Assembly (NCBI GenBank): GCA_001640655.1 | Contig: LXGT01000088.1 | Location: 1 to 64,000, forward strand | DNA length: 64,000 nucleotides | From: Endoconidiophora laricicola | Taxonomy: Eukaryota > Ascomycota > Sordariomycetes > Microascales > Ceratocystidaceae | Direction of reading: 5' to 3' | Part shown: positions 1 to 11,400 of the stretch, in pieces | How the letters are laid out: each line of letters opens with the position of its first letter | Numbering within the stretch: position 1 is the first letter of the stretch | Made by a program: the position numbers and the translations under genes | The notes under the pieces: model-generated | Database searches by the model: none | Told to the model about the DNA's origin: nothing | What the model saw: the letters and a program-made list of their open reading frames with translations, nothing else

Positions 1-748
1 GATTACTTGCTTAATATCTCGATCGTACACTAAGAATTAAATAAATAACATCAATTGGTGATGTATAACCGATTGTCTTGTATTGATATAGTAGATGTAT
101 AACATAATACTTTAAAACTTTTCACCAACATTTTGAGATGAGAATTTATTATCTAATTCAATTCATCAAAGACTTAGAGAGATTATATATATATAGATTC
201 TGGCATGACTATTTATCTATGTGTATTACAACCCTAACTTGTATAGCATATTAGGTACGATATGTAAAGGTCTAAGGCCCACGGTTACTGTCCAAGGTTC
301 CACCTTGGCCGTTACGTACTTTCCATTAAATAGGGACACCAGTCCCTCTTCATTCTTAGTTTAGTCCTTTCCTCCTCATCGGTCTCAATTTTCATATTAT
401 TTTCCCGACCTATTTCTCAGTAAATCTTCGTGAATCCTCTCAGGTTGCAAACTTTCTGTGATAAAAACTTGATCAAGCTTCATGTATAGATACTGCTGAA
501 TTCTGCTCTTCATTGTCAGTTGAATCTTGCTTCTTCAAGTTTATCAATCACAAACACTCTTCCTTTATCTTTTCCTTCGAATACATTTTGACTCTAGTTC
601 CATTCTAGCTCTGCAATCATTGTCATTTACTATTCTTGCTACTATACATATTGCGTGTGCCCTAGTGGTTATTTACAGTTGTTCCCTGTTCCCTAGCAGC
701 CACTGTGATTTTAGTAGGCAACTTACTTTTTATTATATTTTTGTACTC
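1..748. other. gene-free AT-rich stretch
   Basis: No credible coding region is visible. The segment is AT-rich. From about 320 to 720 it becomes pyrimidine-rich after an ATTAAATA box near 328, which could be a promoter with a leader running toward the repeat at 749. That reading is inference only. Confidence 0.4.
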
Positions 749-850
749 TGTGTGTGTGTGTGTGTGTATTTAACGTCTACCTACATTGCTATGCAATCAA
801 ACGACGCCAGATTGGTTACTGGACAGACTTTTGAGCCTTCTGCTAAGGCT
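749..850 (+). repeat. dispersed repeat copy A, (TG)n followed by conserved block
   Basis: A (TG)n run (749-767) leads into a block that recurs at 13168-13268. Bases 793-827 are identical in the two copies (35 nt), and the flanks are similar without length change. The plus strand stays open in the same frame in both copies (peptide QSNDARLVTGQ). This suggests the same point of a repeated element, perhaps a retroelement leader plus the start of its first ORF. No terminal repeats, primer site or polymerase domain were identified, so the class is unknown. A single ambiguous base (N) lies at 861, just outside. Confidence 0.65.
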
Positions 851-1754
851 CTCCCCCTTANCAGTAAGTTGTGTGCTGCCTTTCCATCTTATGTCCTATT
901 CTGGGCTCCACACCGTTAGGACCTCCCCTCCCTTTGCTGATAGGTTTATTGCCATTTCTGATGCACGTTCGTGATAGTTAGTCAATCTATACACTCACTG
1001 CTATAAGAAAAGGATACTGTAGGCACTTTAATATTTCCTTTTGTCTTAAATCTATGAAAATATCTTGGAGTATTATGGTGGTGCGTTCAATACATCTCGG
1101 GAAGATGCAAGTTTTGACTCTATCAATCAACATTTGAGCAAATGTTCTTGTCAGAGCGAGTTGGTCTATGTGTATACATGGTTTGCATAACCATGAGCAA
1201 AGATGTTTGACACCAGATCGCTGTGCATGGTATCTTCTCTGGGCGCCGCGTTGCCTTGACAATTAGCCTGTTTGTTGTTGATAGGACGGCGTGTTTTTAT
1301 CTATAGGGACAGTTATGTTAAGTGTAAGGCGCTGGGTTTCAGGCGGGCCCTCTCCGATATAGTGTGATGGACTCGATTAGAAGTCCCGTTTTGACTAAAG
1401 TCATGTGGATCTGTTTACTGGTTGTCTATGCTATGTTTCTTCTTTTTAGGCTTCAATACATATATATATATTTATACAGTAAGTAGTCATATGTGCTAAT
1501 AAAAATCCGATATAAGGCCAGCCCGTACTCGCTCATAATTACAATCTGGAGTTAGCTGTTATATCAAGTTCTGTAGCATGAACATAGCGGCATTCAGGAA
1601 TAGCCCATATATACATACCATACAAACTACGCCCGTTTGAGTGAAGGCTTATCTTGCCCACTAGGACTGTTATCTTGGCTCGGTGAATCTGTTAGTTTGG
1701 TACGCATGTACAGTTTCAGTGTCTAGTGGTTAGTTGTAAGTTTCGATAGTTAGA
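851..1754. other. gene-free stretch left of the oxoprolinase relic
   Basis: Short ORFs occur on both strands, but none resembles a known protein or has supporting splice structure. It contains AT-rich runs near 1460-1476. I see no functional element that I can support. Confidence 0.4.
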
Positions 1755-2985
1755 TAGTAGTAGCCATTTACGCCAGCACTCATAGCTGGCACTAACGCTT
1801 TTCTTCGTTGAAGTTAAACTATCGCGAAACGACGGAGTAGTTGAGACTCGCAATGGCAAGCCATTCAACTTCATACGTTGTTATTTCACGGCTTGCGTCC
1901 TTGTCTATGTGCCTAGTAGCTAGTTGAACCTGGATGCCACAACATCGCAGTCGAGCATGGCCAACAAAAACACCGCCGGCTGGACCGCTACAAAATCCCG
2001 AAAGCCACTAAAAGAGGAGTGGCTAACAAGACTAACGTCACTCTGCATAAATCACAATCGGAGCCAACCAGATCGCCGTCGGCAAACAGCGCTGCAAACG
2101 AAAAGATGCAGCGGGTAAAATCTGGGGTGAGATACCGACGCACAGCTGTGACGGCCAATCATCATGATCATGTTGGCACCGACATCAGATAAAATGGACA
2201 AGTGAAAGAAATGGCGAGCCTGATATCGACCTTAACAACCTTCTCCTCATAGGCAGGATAGATGTTCGAGTGGGCAAGAAAGACGGCAAGTATTAAACTC
2301 GGTATTATAGTGACTTCTACTTCAACGAGAGAGTGTACAATACGCAGCAGATCGTCAGTAGAACCTTTGACGATGAGACCTGGAGTTTCAACAACTACGC
2401 GACAATCTTTGAAGACATCTTTGGCATAGCCCTCGATGGTAATGCGTTCATTTGGCTTGACGACATCGTCATATAGAAGCCTGGGCTTCTTGATGCGGAA
2501 ATCAAATAGGCAGGGGCGAGATTGCTATCTGATTTTAAGGAGGTCACGAAATCCCTTGGTGACTAGGAAATCATGGAGAGTTCCTTTCATTTCTAATATA
2601 TATATATTTACATGTATCAAGCACACGATTTGAATATTTTAGCAAAGACTAAGCATCATAGGTATATGTCAAAACCGCAAAATGGCACTTACGAAAAGGC
2701 ATATACAAGGCCTGTGGAGACAGAGGGAGCAAAGAAAACCTATCGTTTGTAGCAACTATGTTACCCATTGAAATGGAACGGGTCAAATCATTGGAATGGG
2801 AGTGTTGCGTGGAATAGCACAACTAGCCACCATATCTAGGACACGACGATTGCCCTCGGCGAGCGCATCGCTATGATTAGCTGGGTTAACGGATAGGAGC
2901 TTCAGCACAATATCTTTGTGTACAGGAATAGCAGCCCAAACATCTATGAGGGCGCCGCCTCGATCGATGGCGAAGCGCACGCTAT
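1755..2985 (-). pseudogene. 5-oxoprolinase relic, N-terminal (hydantoinase A) part, inverted
   Basis: Translated from 2985 downward, the minus strand matches the start of eukaryotic 5-oxoprolinase, the cytosolic enzyme that opens 5-oxoproline to glutamate using ATP. Recognisable blocks, in family order, are FAIDRGG with DVWA and IVLKLLSVNPANHSDA (2985-2800), MGNIVATN (about 2770), VTKGFRDLL and IKKPRLLYDDVV (about 2580-2450), FLAHSNIYPAYEE (about 2300), and FMQSD followed by FSGFRDF (about 2060-1990). The blocks sit in different frames separated by stops and indels, so this is a dead copy. The rest of the protein lies on the opposite strand from 3700. The match is from memory of the family; order and spacing of several blocks make chance unlikely. 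Confidence 0.8.
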
Positions 2986-3347
2986 GCAGTAGCATAGATG
3001 GAAGTGTAGAAGATGAGCACACATACACAAATATTGACTGGGGTAGGTTGGTGACGCTGATTCCAAGGAAGTGAAACATGTGTTCTAATATGTGCAACAA
3101 TGTGTTGACATACTTCTTCTCAAGCATACTTTCAACTTTAATCGATACTACTATTTAGTGTATATAGTCTACAGAGCGATTGTTTCTAGTTCCCTTTTGT
3201 CAGGCTATCTATCCTACGGTGTAATCTAATCTGTCTTGGGGGGTTGCAATCATTTGTACTGTGACAATTAAATACATTAGCAGTTATCAAATAAACAGGT
3301 ATCGCAAGAGAGAGCCAAGTTCTCCACAGCATGCTATTACTACCAAA

Positions 3348-3371
3348 AAGTTGTAAGTTGGCTTACAACTT
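3348..3371. repeat. perfect 10-bp inverted repeat
   Basis: The arms AAGTTGTAAG (3348-3357) and CTTACAACTT (3362-3371) flank a 4-nt loop. It lies in the 3.0-3.7 kb gap between the two oppositely oriented halves of the 5-oxoprolinase relic, that is, close to one inferred inversion breakpoint. No function is claimed. Confidence 0.7.
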
Positions 3372-3699
3372 CCTGTTGCCAAAAATAGCAACCTGGTTAC
3401 TAGATCGCCAAGGGTGGAGAAACTAACCCAAAAGACCCGAAGGATTGATTATCTGTCAGGAGTGCTATACTACTTATAGATATCTACCTCCATCTTATGA
3501 AGTGGTATATACAAGTACCTAGACGGTATGCAAGTCGCGCTCTTACACGAGATACATATACAAGACATATTAATCTCTCTTTGTTGCATTATTTACGATA
3601 TTGTCGATCACACTTTCTTCTCAATCTCAGAATGCTGTTAGATTTATCGATATTGCTCACGAAGTGATATCTCATCTCATACACGCAGGTTTTGACCAA

Positions 3700-5110
3700 A
3701 GCCCGCATATTTGTTTCCGGCGATTATAACCTAGTAACCTTTGAAGGGGCAGGTGGTCAACTTGCTGCCGAACTTGGTATTTGCCGTATAGTCAGTCCTT
3801 CACAAAAAAATCCTAGATCACAAGTGGCTATGGTATGGCTCTTAGCAGAGTTTGTGCAGGAGAACCAAGAACCTAGCTCAGAAATCTATAGCGCTAAGTC
3901 CCTTACTCACATCAATTAGCGTCTTGCTGTTCTTACATCCAAGGTATCCTCCGTAACCAACAGTCATGGTATTACCACTGATAAGATTGTCTATGAGGCC
4001 TATCGCAACGTGCGATACAACGGACTTGACACCAACTTCATCATCCGGACTCATGCTGATGGTGATTGAATATGTCTGATTTAAAATCTGAACAATGCCT
4101 CACGTAGCCATCGCTTTGGTGGTTCCAGAGGCAATTCCATGCCGCCGCAAGTACCTTATACTAGCCGTATACTTCTATGCTCTCCTGCATTACATAAAAC
4201 TAACAGTACTGCAGCGGCTTGGTTTAGCTGTGGCAAGAAGGCGTTGCTATCAAGACATTCTTCCTTAGTCGCAATGGCCACTACAGTATCGGCAGTGATT
4301 TTGTTTTCATCTAGTGAGCACTCAGACTGCAGCGACTCCCAACGTCGCCATCTGCCCTCTGTAAATTCCAAGTGCAATCGTAAACTCTTAACAGTTATAG
4401 ATCATATAGATAACAGCTCCTGCATAAATGAAGGTCAAGGTAACGATCGACAAAACAGGATTCGATACCTTCAGTTTTTACTGTTACCATCTTGTGAGGT
4501 GATGAGCAATAACTTGATGCTCCTCTTGCCATTACCAATTCTGCGGTTATCTACACCCATCGCCTGCTTATAAGCTTGGGAGTCCCTTTAAACCAGAACT
4601 GCTTGGAGCCCACAAAAGTCATTCTTCCTAAGAACAGCTTCCTCAACCCAGGACCCTCGGCTGCGGTCTGCGTAGCAATGCTCTGACGTTCCAAAGGCTT
4701 GTTGACCTGCTTCTCGAGGCATTCCTTGTCAGTGCAGTATATCAGGGGTGCATGAACTACTTCAGTTTCCTTGAAAAACAACAGTCATGGGCATGGAAGT
4801 ACGGTATATGCGACAAATAACGACAATAACGTTGGCTGGGGTTTTAGCTAGACAATCTGTAGAGGTGGAAGTTCCGGCTATACTTTAATCGTGCTTCTGG
4901 GGTCCAGAGTCATTTGACTAACCTTCGAACCACCGATATCATCCCTTTATTCTGCTTGAGTTTCCATTTCGCAAGGACTCCGGAAGGCTTCACAAGTACA
5001 ATGGAGGAGATGGAGTCATCCGTGATTTTGAGTGCTGCGCCGTTGACATACGGAATCATCTCCAAGCGCTGTATGCAATAGCCACTCGGCATGATGGGAG
5101 GTGAAAATAC
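3700..5110 (+). pseudogene. 5-oxoprolinase relic, C-terminal HyuA end plus HyuB part
   Basis: On the plus strand the family order continues where the inverted half stops. FEGAGGQ and QEPSSEIY (3740-3890) match the GGAGGQ region of HyuA, and VRYNGLDTNFIIRTHADGD (about 4010-4065) its end. Then come hydantoinase B blocks: VTIDKTGFDTF (about 4435), LDAPLAITNSAVIYTHRLL (about 4515-4570), GVPLNQNCLEPTKVILP (about 4580-4630), LTFQRLVDLLLEAF and QGCMNYFSF (about 4680-4765), and YNGGDGVIRDFE (about 4995-5035). Stops and frame changes separate the blocks. About 80 family residues between the two halves are not recognisable. The intact enzyme is roughly 1,300 residues, so most of the gene is represented. 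Confidence 0.82.
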
Positions 5111-6137
5111 AAAAAGTAGCGCTAACTACTAGGTGCGGTGACTCGGCCTGATAGCAGTGAATGTTGGGTAAATATCAGTCCCAGAGGCCAAGAAGATCTG
5201 AGTATAAGCTATCGCCGTGTGATCCACACTCTTGACAGTAGTGGTTAGGGCTCGGCTCATCTAAAGGCTGATATGGAAGTAAGCGAGCTCAGTCATTGTT
5301 TCAGAATTAGTGGCTTAAACTACGACGTATCCTCGTGCGACTGGCAGTGAATATACTTTCTTAGCTGCCTAGGAAATATCTTGAGAACGGCGAAGTTTGT
5401 TGTTTGTTTGCATATCTACACTCTATCGTTTTTACTGGAAAATATGTCTTTTTCTGAGTACGCCATGTGATTTGGCGGTTTAGGCGTTAGTTTTTTTATT
5501 TTGTTGTGTCTCATATTATCTTTACGTATTGTCTGAAATGTTAGTACAAGCACTACGTGTACTACTTACTATATTATATAACCCATATTACCAGAGTTCC
5601 GACGGATTATATTATCCTTCATATAGCAACTATATACTATTTGTTGTGTCACATAGTTTGAGACATATAAGCTTTTCTACCCAGGACTGTAATAACTCGC
5701 CTCTCTTGTCTATATATATATATATATATCCTAATGAGCTCACATCAGCACCAGGTTGCCTAATGTGACTATTTAAACAGCGCAGAGGGAGTATAATAGT
5801 TAAAATCGTCACTGCGGTAAACATCAACACTTGGCTATATGGATCTGTATTCACGAACACAATAGATACAAGATGATAAATGGTAGAATATAACATCTTA
5901 CTAGTTAGTTAAGATTCAATAGTTGGTCGAAATAAAATAGTAATAGAAACAAGAAGAAGAATAGAAAAATAATAATAATAAAACAAATACAAGTGGTAAA
6001 CAATTCGCCTGGTGAGGAGCGCCATTATAGGGCGTAGTACTACTACTCTGTTAGTTGTCCGCCCAATTCCATAGGCCCCCTAGATTAAACCCAAAGTTAA
6101 AGCCAAATAAAGAATTCATCGTCGCCTGGTCATCTAG
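5111..6137. other. gene-free stretch with (TA)n
   Basis: Possible weak tail of the oxoprolinase relic to about 5230, then low-complexity AT-rich DNA with a (TA)n run at 5711-5729. No credible gene. The stretch is the 3' flank of the FAD oxidase gene. Confidence 0.45.
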
Positions 6138-8417
6138 TTACGACGAGACACGGCATAGCTTGGAAGACTGGTCATCAAGGCTGCCAAAAACCTTAGAGCT
6201 CATACTCCAGTTCTCAGAGCCAACAGCGCTATGGGCGTAGAAGACATCATACTCATCCCACTTCTTCTTAAGCTCCAGGGCCTTTGCATACTTGGAGCCC
6301 CAGAAAGACGTGGTGAAGTCAGGCTCGGCGTAGTCAGCCTCAGACATGTAGGCACCACCTCCGGGAGTGATAGCACGCAGCTTGGCAGTCCAGTCGTTAG
6401 TGACAGTGTCAGAGATGTTCTGGATATCGGCAACGGTGACTTCGGAGTCAGTCCAAGTACCAGCAGCGATCAGGTGGAGAACAGTTTCTCTCCAGGCAGG
6501 GTTGATAGCGTTGTCAGGAACAGAGCCATCCTCGTGGCGAGGGGCGATGTTAAAGGCAATGAGCATGGCGCCAGCCTCAACAATGGACTGGACAGTGTCC
6601 CAGGTGGTGTTGAATGAAGCAGCATCATCGAAGTTGGACTTGGGGATCAGACGAGAACCCTGGCGAATGTTAACTTGGCCCCAGCTTTCTAAGGGGAAGT
6701 TCTCCTGCCATGCGGGGTAGAAGTTATCATAGTGGCCGTAGGTAGCAGAAGCATTGATACCAATAGCAGACCAGGCAGCCAGAAGAGGCTCAGTGGTGTT
6801 AGCCTTGAAGGCGGCAAGCGAGGTCTTTGGAGCGAACCAGGGAGCAATGTTGAAGAGCAGAGAGCCGCCACCGAGAGGAATGAGGGTGAAATAGATGTAC
6901 TGGCGTTGCTCGTAACCCCAGGTAGTGAATCCCTCGAAGAAAATGCGCATAGCCTGGAAGAGCTGGGCGTTGGTAATGCCGTCCTCGGAGGTAGGACCGA
7001 TAGACAGGCTCATAGTAGAAACCTCTAGAGTAGGATAGGCTTTGACAACAACAGAGGTAACGACACCATACGTAGAGCCACCGCCACCACGGACAGCCCA
7101 GAAGAGATCCGGATTCTCAGAGCTGGAAGCAGTCACGAAGCGGCCATCAGCAGTGACGAGCTGCATAGACAGGACATGGTCAGCAGCCATGCCGTACCAG
7201 CCAGAAAGTGGCGAGTGACCACCACCTTGGATAAAACCACCCATGACACCGACGGTTTGTCCCTCGCCACCAACAGCAGTGACGCCGTTCTTGTAGGCAG
7301 CGGCGTACAGCTCGTAAGCCTGTACACCAGAGCCAACCTTGAGGGCAGGACCAGTGTAGTTGTCCTGGGTGTAGGTCGAGTAGAACTTGATGTCCTTCAG
7401 GTTGTGAGTCCAGATGGACAGAGAACCACCACCCATGGACTTGGCGGCAAAGTCGTGGCCGGTGTTCTTGATAACCAGGCGTAGGTTTAGGTTTCGGGCA
7501 AAGTTGACAGCCAGCTGGACATCAGCAACAGATGAAACGTTGACAGCGTAGGCAGGAAGACCGCCGATCTGGCAATGGCCGTTGCCGTGCGACCAGACGT
7601 CCTGGGGGACACAGACTGCGCCATCGTAGAGAGGAGTGTTGGTGGCAGTAGGGTCATCGGTAAAGATATAGGAGTCGTTATTCCAGTTGGTGGTGAGATA
7701 GTTGCAGCGCGCATCATCACGGTTGCCGAAGTCGTCGAAGCAAACGGATGAGATGGGAGTAGTCTTGATCAGCTTGCCACCGCTAAGTTTGTTGAAGTCG
7801 GTCCACAGCTTGTCGGTAGGCCACAGGCTGTCCCCAGAGTAGGTCTTGCACTTGCCAAACTGCGAACGACGGTCCAAAGTAGCAGTATCGTTGTTGGCAA
7901 AGTCAAACAGAGTGGCGTCAGTAGCGTTGAGGCTAGTCAAGTTGGCAATGACATCATCAGTGATTTGGAAAGTCTCGGACTCGAATAACTCGGCTGTGGC
8001 ACCTTCGACACTCGAAGAAACAACCTCGCCAATAGCTTTTAGAGTGTCAGCTCTGCAGGTCAAGGTACGTTTCTTATGCACCACTAAAAAAAAAAAAAAA
8101 AGGCATGTGTTAGGAGCACTGGATGAAAGAAAACTCAAAAGGATAAGACAGGAAGAATATGATAGGGTTTGTAGGTAGCAGTAATGAAACGAGCCAGGTT
8201 GAGCTTGCCAAACACGAGCTGAAGAACTGGAAACATGCGAAACAAGAATACAAGGCTATCCAATACGTAGCTGATGTTCGCTTTCGAGAGATGCCTATAA
8301 TGACTGGCTGGGCTATGCGGAATAAGGTTTATGGTGCTGTGGTTACTTACTGTCGCTCTGTGCGAAAACGGCCGACGCCAGCAAGGCTGACGCTGAAAAA
8401 GTGAGCTTCCGGACCAT
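6138..8417 (-). CDS. secreted FAD-linked oxidase (berberine-bridge-enzyme-like)
   Basis: Two exons, 8417-8351 and 8050-6138, give 659 residues. Exon 1 encodes an N-terminal signal peptide (MVRKLTFSASALLASAVFAQ), so the enzyme is probably secreted. The body has an FAD-binding PCMH domain (about 180-370) with KNTGHDF, whose His (about 221) is where the family attaches FAD, and GGGHSP (about 300). The position that carries a cysteine in bicovalent relatives reads GWYGMAADH, so a single covalent FAD link is expected. A BBE-type C-terminus follows. Substrate unknown; relatives oxidise sugars or secondary metabolites. The 300-nt intron (8051-8350) starts GTAAGT; the chosen acceptor GCAGAG joins in phase and continues the mature N-terminus. 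An alternative acceptor after the poly-T run near 8084 is also in frame. It is the only intact gene in the left 17 kb. Confidence 0.88.
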
Positions 8418-8438
8418 CTTGGATAGAAGCTGTAGTAA

Positions 8439-8458
8439 GGTAGGTAGGTAGGTAGGTA
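8439..8458. repeat. (GGTA)5 microsatellite in the 5' leader
   Basis: Five GGTA units lie 22-41 bases upstream of the oxidase start codon, reading TACC repeats on the coding strand. They are probably in the 5' untranslated region. Confidence 0.8.
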
Positions 8459-8459
8459 G

Positions 8460-11400
8460 AAGACAGAAGAATAAGAAGAATGATAAGAAGAAAGAGTTCA
8501 GTTGATAGAGACAGAACAGTGGTCAGTCGAAAGAGTGGGATCAACAGAGTGTAGACGCAAGAAGAAAAGAACGAAAACTCTCAGTGAGAAGTGTATGACC
8601 ACTAAGAGAGTGAAGAATACTGTAGTCAAAGGACTTTGAAGTGTTGGTGATGGGAGGAAAAGAAGAGGATTAGGCTGTAAGGAGGGGGCGATCGACGGCG
8701 TCTTATACAAACTGTGCACGACTGCGTGAACCCGCGACTTACGGCTGAAAAATACCGATCTAGCCAAACGAACTGCCGTAGCTTCTGTGCTTATGACATA
8801 CCACGGCGTCTAGATTTCAAATTGCAGCAAACCGTCTCACGTTCTAGCGGGACTCTTGGCTCAGCGGTGCCGTCAATGGTGCAGTGCTGGTGAAGCAAGA
8901 ACAAATGCCCAAGCACACTCTTGGTTGCAACTCTAACTTTTGCAAACACTACTAAACGCTACACTGGCAGCACTCATTAAATTGTATTGCGGCCTGCTTG
9001 TTTTGCTCTATACCGAAGTTCCCTCGCCCGTTGTAGAAGGGAACGGAACTCTAGTAAGTCTCGCAGTTCGTACAGATGCAATGCACAGCAATGCACACGA
9101 TCCTAGCGATCAGGGGCTGGCCTTCGATTACAGGGCCCTCCTCTTGGTTGTCGCTGCAACTCGACCCAAGTTTTGCTGGCCACGCAGGTTCGCAGGCTCA
9201 CATTCTGGTCCTTGTTCCCTCTATCAGGGCTAGCTTGGTCTTTCTCATTCGCGTAGACCCATGTCCATTGTCGTTGTATATAATTATAAAGCATACTTTG
9301 CAGGGGGGAGTATGTTTCTAACTAGCACATACAATCAACCATAGCTTCCACCGGTACCAGAAAGTGGCCCAGAAGACTCCCCCCCCCCTTTGGTTGCATT
9401 CACTTTCACCTCCCATGTGGCATTCCATATGGACCTTCGCGCACATGGCCGATGGGAACATGGGTGGTGACCCGATAAGCAGCACCACATAAGAAGTCCC
9501 TCCTCTCATCCTCTCATCCTCTCATCACCATAACCCCCTCCATCTAAAGGCTCTCGGGTGGGCTTTTTACGTCGTTAGAAACCACGTAGTATTATCCATT
9601 GTTGCTGTCCCTTCAGCCCTTCTCCATCATAATCGCGGCTGTTTCTGCCCAATGCCTTCCCCCATCCATCGGTCCTGCATCTACTATATCTAGAATTCGA
9701 AAGTAATAGTTACATGGTACCATGCATACTAGCAAACGTGATAGACATATCCGGTACCAAAACTCCCTCTCGCCTCATGTATACTTTGGTACCGTTAGTT
9801 GGGTATCTGGGTATCAGTGGCACAGAGTCAGCTCGAACTCTACTCTCAACAGTGCACTTTGACAACCAGACAAGACGACTTTTCTTTTTCCCAGCTACAT
9901 GTTTCTTCATGTAAGGATCGCAAACGGAGTATGGGGTAGCTAGTACATCCTACTGAGATCCCTCCTTCACTTCATCCCCTCCCACTTAACCCGTCTTGTT
10001 CGAGCAAAGTCTAGGCATCATGCCTTCGTCAAACTCAGGATTCATAATATTGGAGGAAACATTAATCAATGTTCGAGAGTAAGAGTGGATATGAGTCGCC
10101 CAAACGTAAAGTTTTCTAATACGCCTGTCAGAAAGAGACAACACACTTCAGCCACACTACCTACACGTTCAGTCCGTATCTATCATGCGGCCAATATCAA
10201 ACAGCCGAAATAAGATATGCGGACACCGGCCGGATGTCTGCGTCAGGCATTATACTTGCATCCTGCACTCTTATCATGTACTCACTCACCTGAACTGTTC
10301 TCTCGGTCTGCCTTTAACCGAGTGAGCCATGTGCATTAATGCCAAGCAAAGAGGCTTTTCTTTTTTTTTTTTTTTTTTTCCGAAACTTGTCACGCTAGAG
10401 GGTGGTCCACCCACTTTGATATTGTAACCTTACTAGAAGTATCTCCATCACGATATATGTTGGCTTAGTCATCTAGTACGTGCTTGTGCAAACTATGATT
10501 TGATCGAACAACCAACTTAGTTGTATCATCGCCACAGATCGTCTACAGGGTTTGTAACACAGTATACAACAGGCGCAACTTTCAGTCCTTGCTTGCTTAA
10601 TAGATAGTACTGATACTAACGCAATATCATTCTTGCCAAAGTATCTCACTATTTGGATGTGCCGTCAATATCTGTCTGACAACCGATGCTACGGCAGAGC
10701 TAGCCGCAAGGTCGATAAGGGTTATGAATATATGTTAGTTGTACCGTACACGTGTGATACTACGTTGATGACCACACATTGGCCCCTACGGAATTGTTCG
10801 ATGTGATATGATATATGACGCATATTGTGTTCTTTCTGTCCCTTTTGCTATTTAGCTCAAGGCGCGCCACTGGAAAAGAAACTCCGAGAAAGAGAAAACT
10901 ACTGTTCTTAATGTAGTCAAAGACCCGAAGAAGCTTCATACTATACTACATATGGAAGAACAAATATGGAAGCCAAAGAAGAGCAAGTTCAGATGGTTGT
11001 CTCCACACCCTCCTCGTATGATTCCTCATGTCTGAGCACATTAAGTTGAGCAGCCAACTTTTTTTGCGAGTTTCTAGTCTTCCTTCTAGAAGCATTGCTG
11101 ATTCCATACCTGCGGCCTCTGAAACAATGTAACTCTATGTTGTCTACATAGGTAGCGCTAATGTCATGCGTTTGTGTGCATACGACTATGTAATGTACTT
11201 TTGTATCAATTTTCAACTAAGCGTTCATCGCCTACTAGCCAGCCAACGGGATATGGTTTGCTCTTTTTAAGATATTGCAACTAATACCACCAAAACGTGT
11301 CTGGTTCATCGGCTCATGTCTAATTTCCGTTCTTTTTGTGTGTTCTCCTTCTCTTTTTACTTTTCAATTTCGTATTTGGTCCAGCGTCCCTAAAGCCATG

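Noticed and set aside
2200..2640. Plus-strand ORFs that look protein-like (for example 2436-2633)
   Set aside because: They are the complement of the minus-strand 5-oxoprolinase blocks, which match the family in order.
9710..9914. Two overlapping 66-codon ORFs on opposite strands with near-identical ends
   Set aside because: They are a by-product of GGTACC-rich palindromic sequence; no family match and no splice or promoter context.
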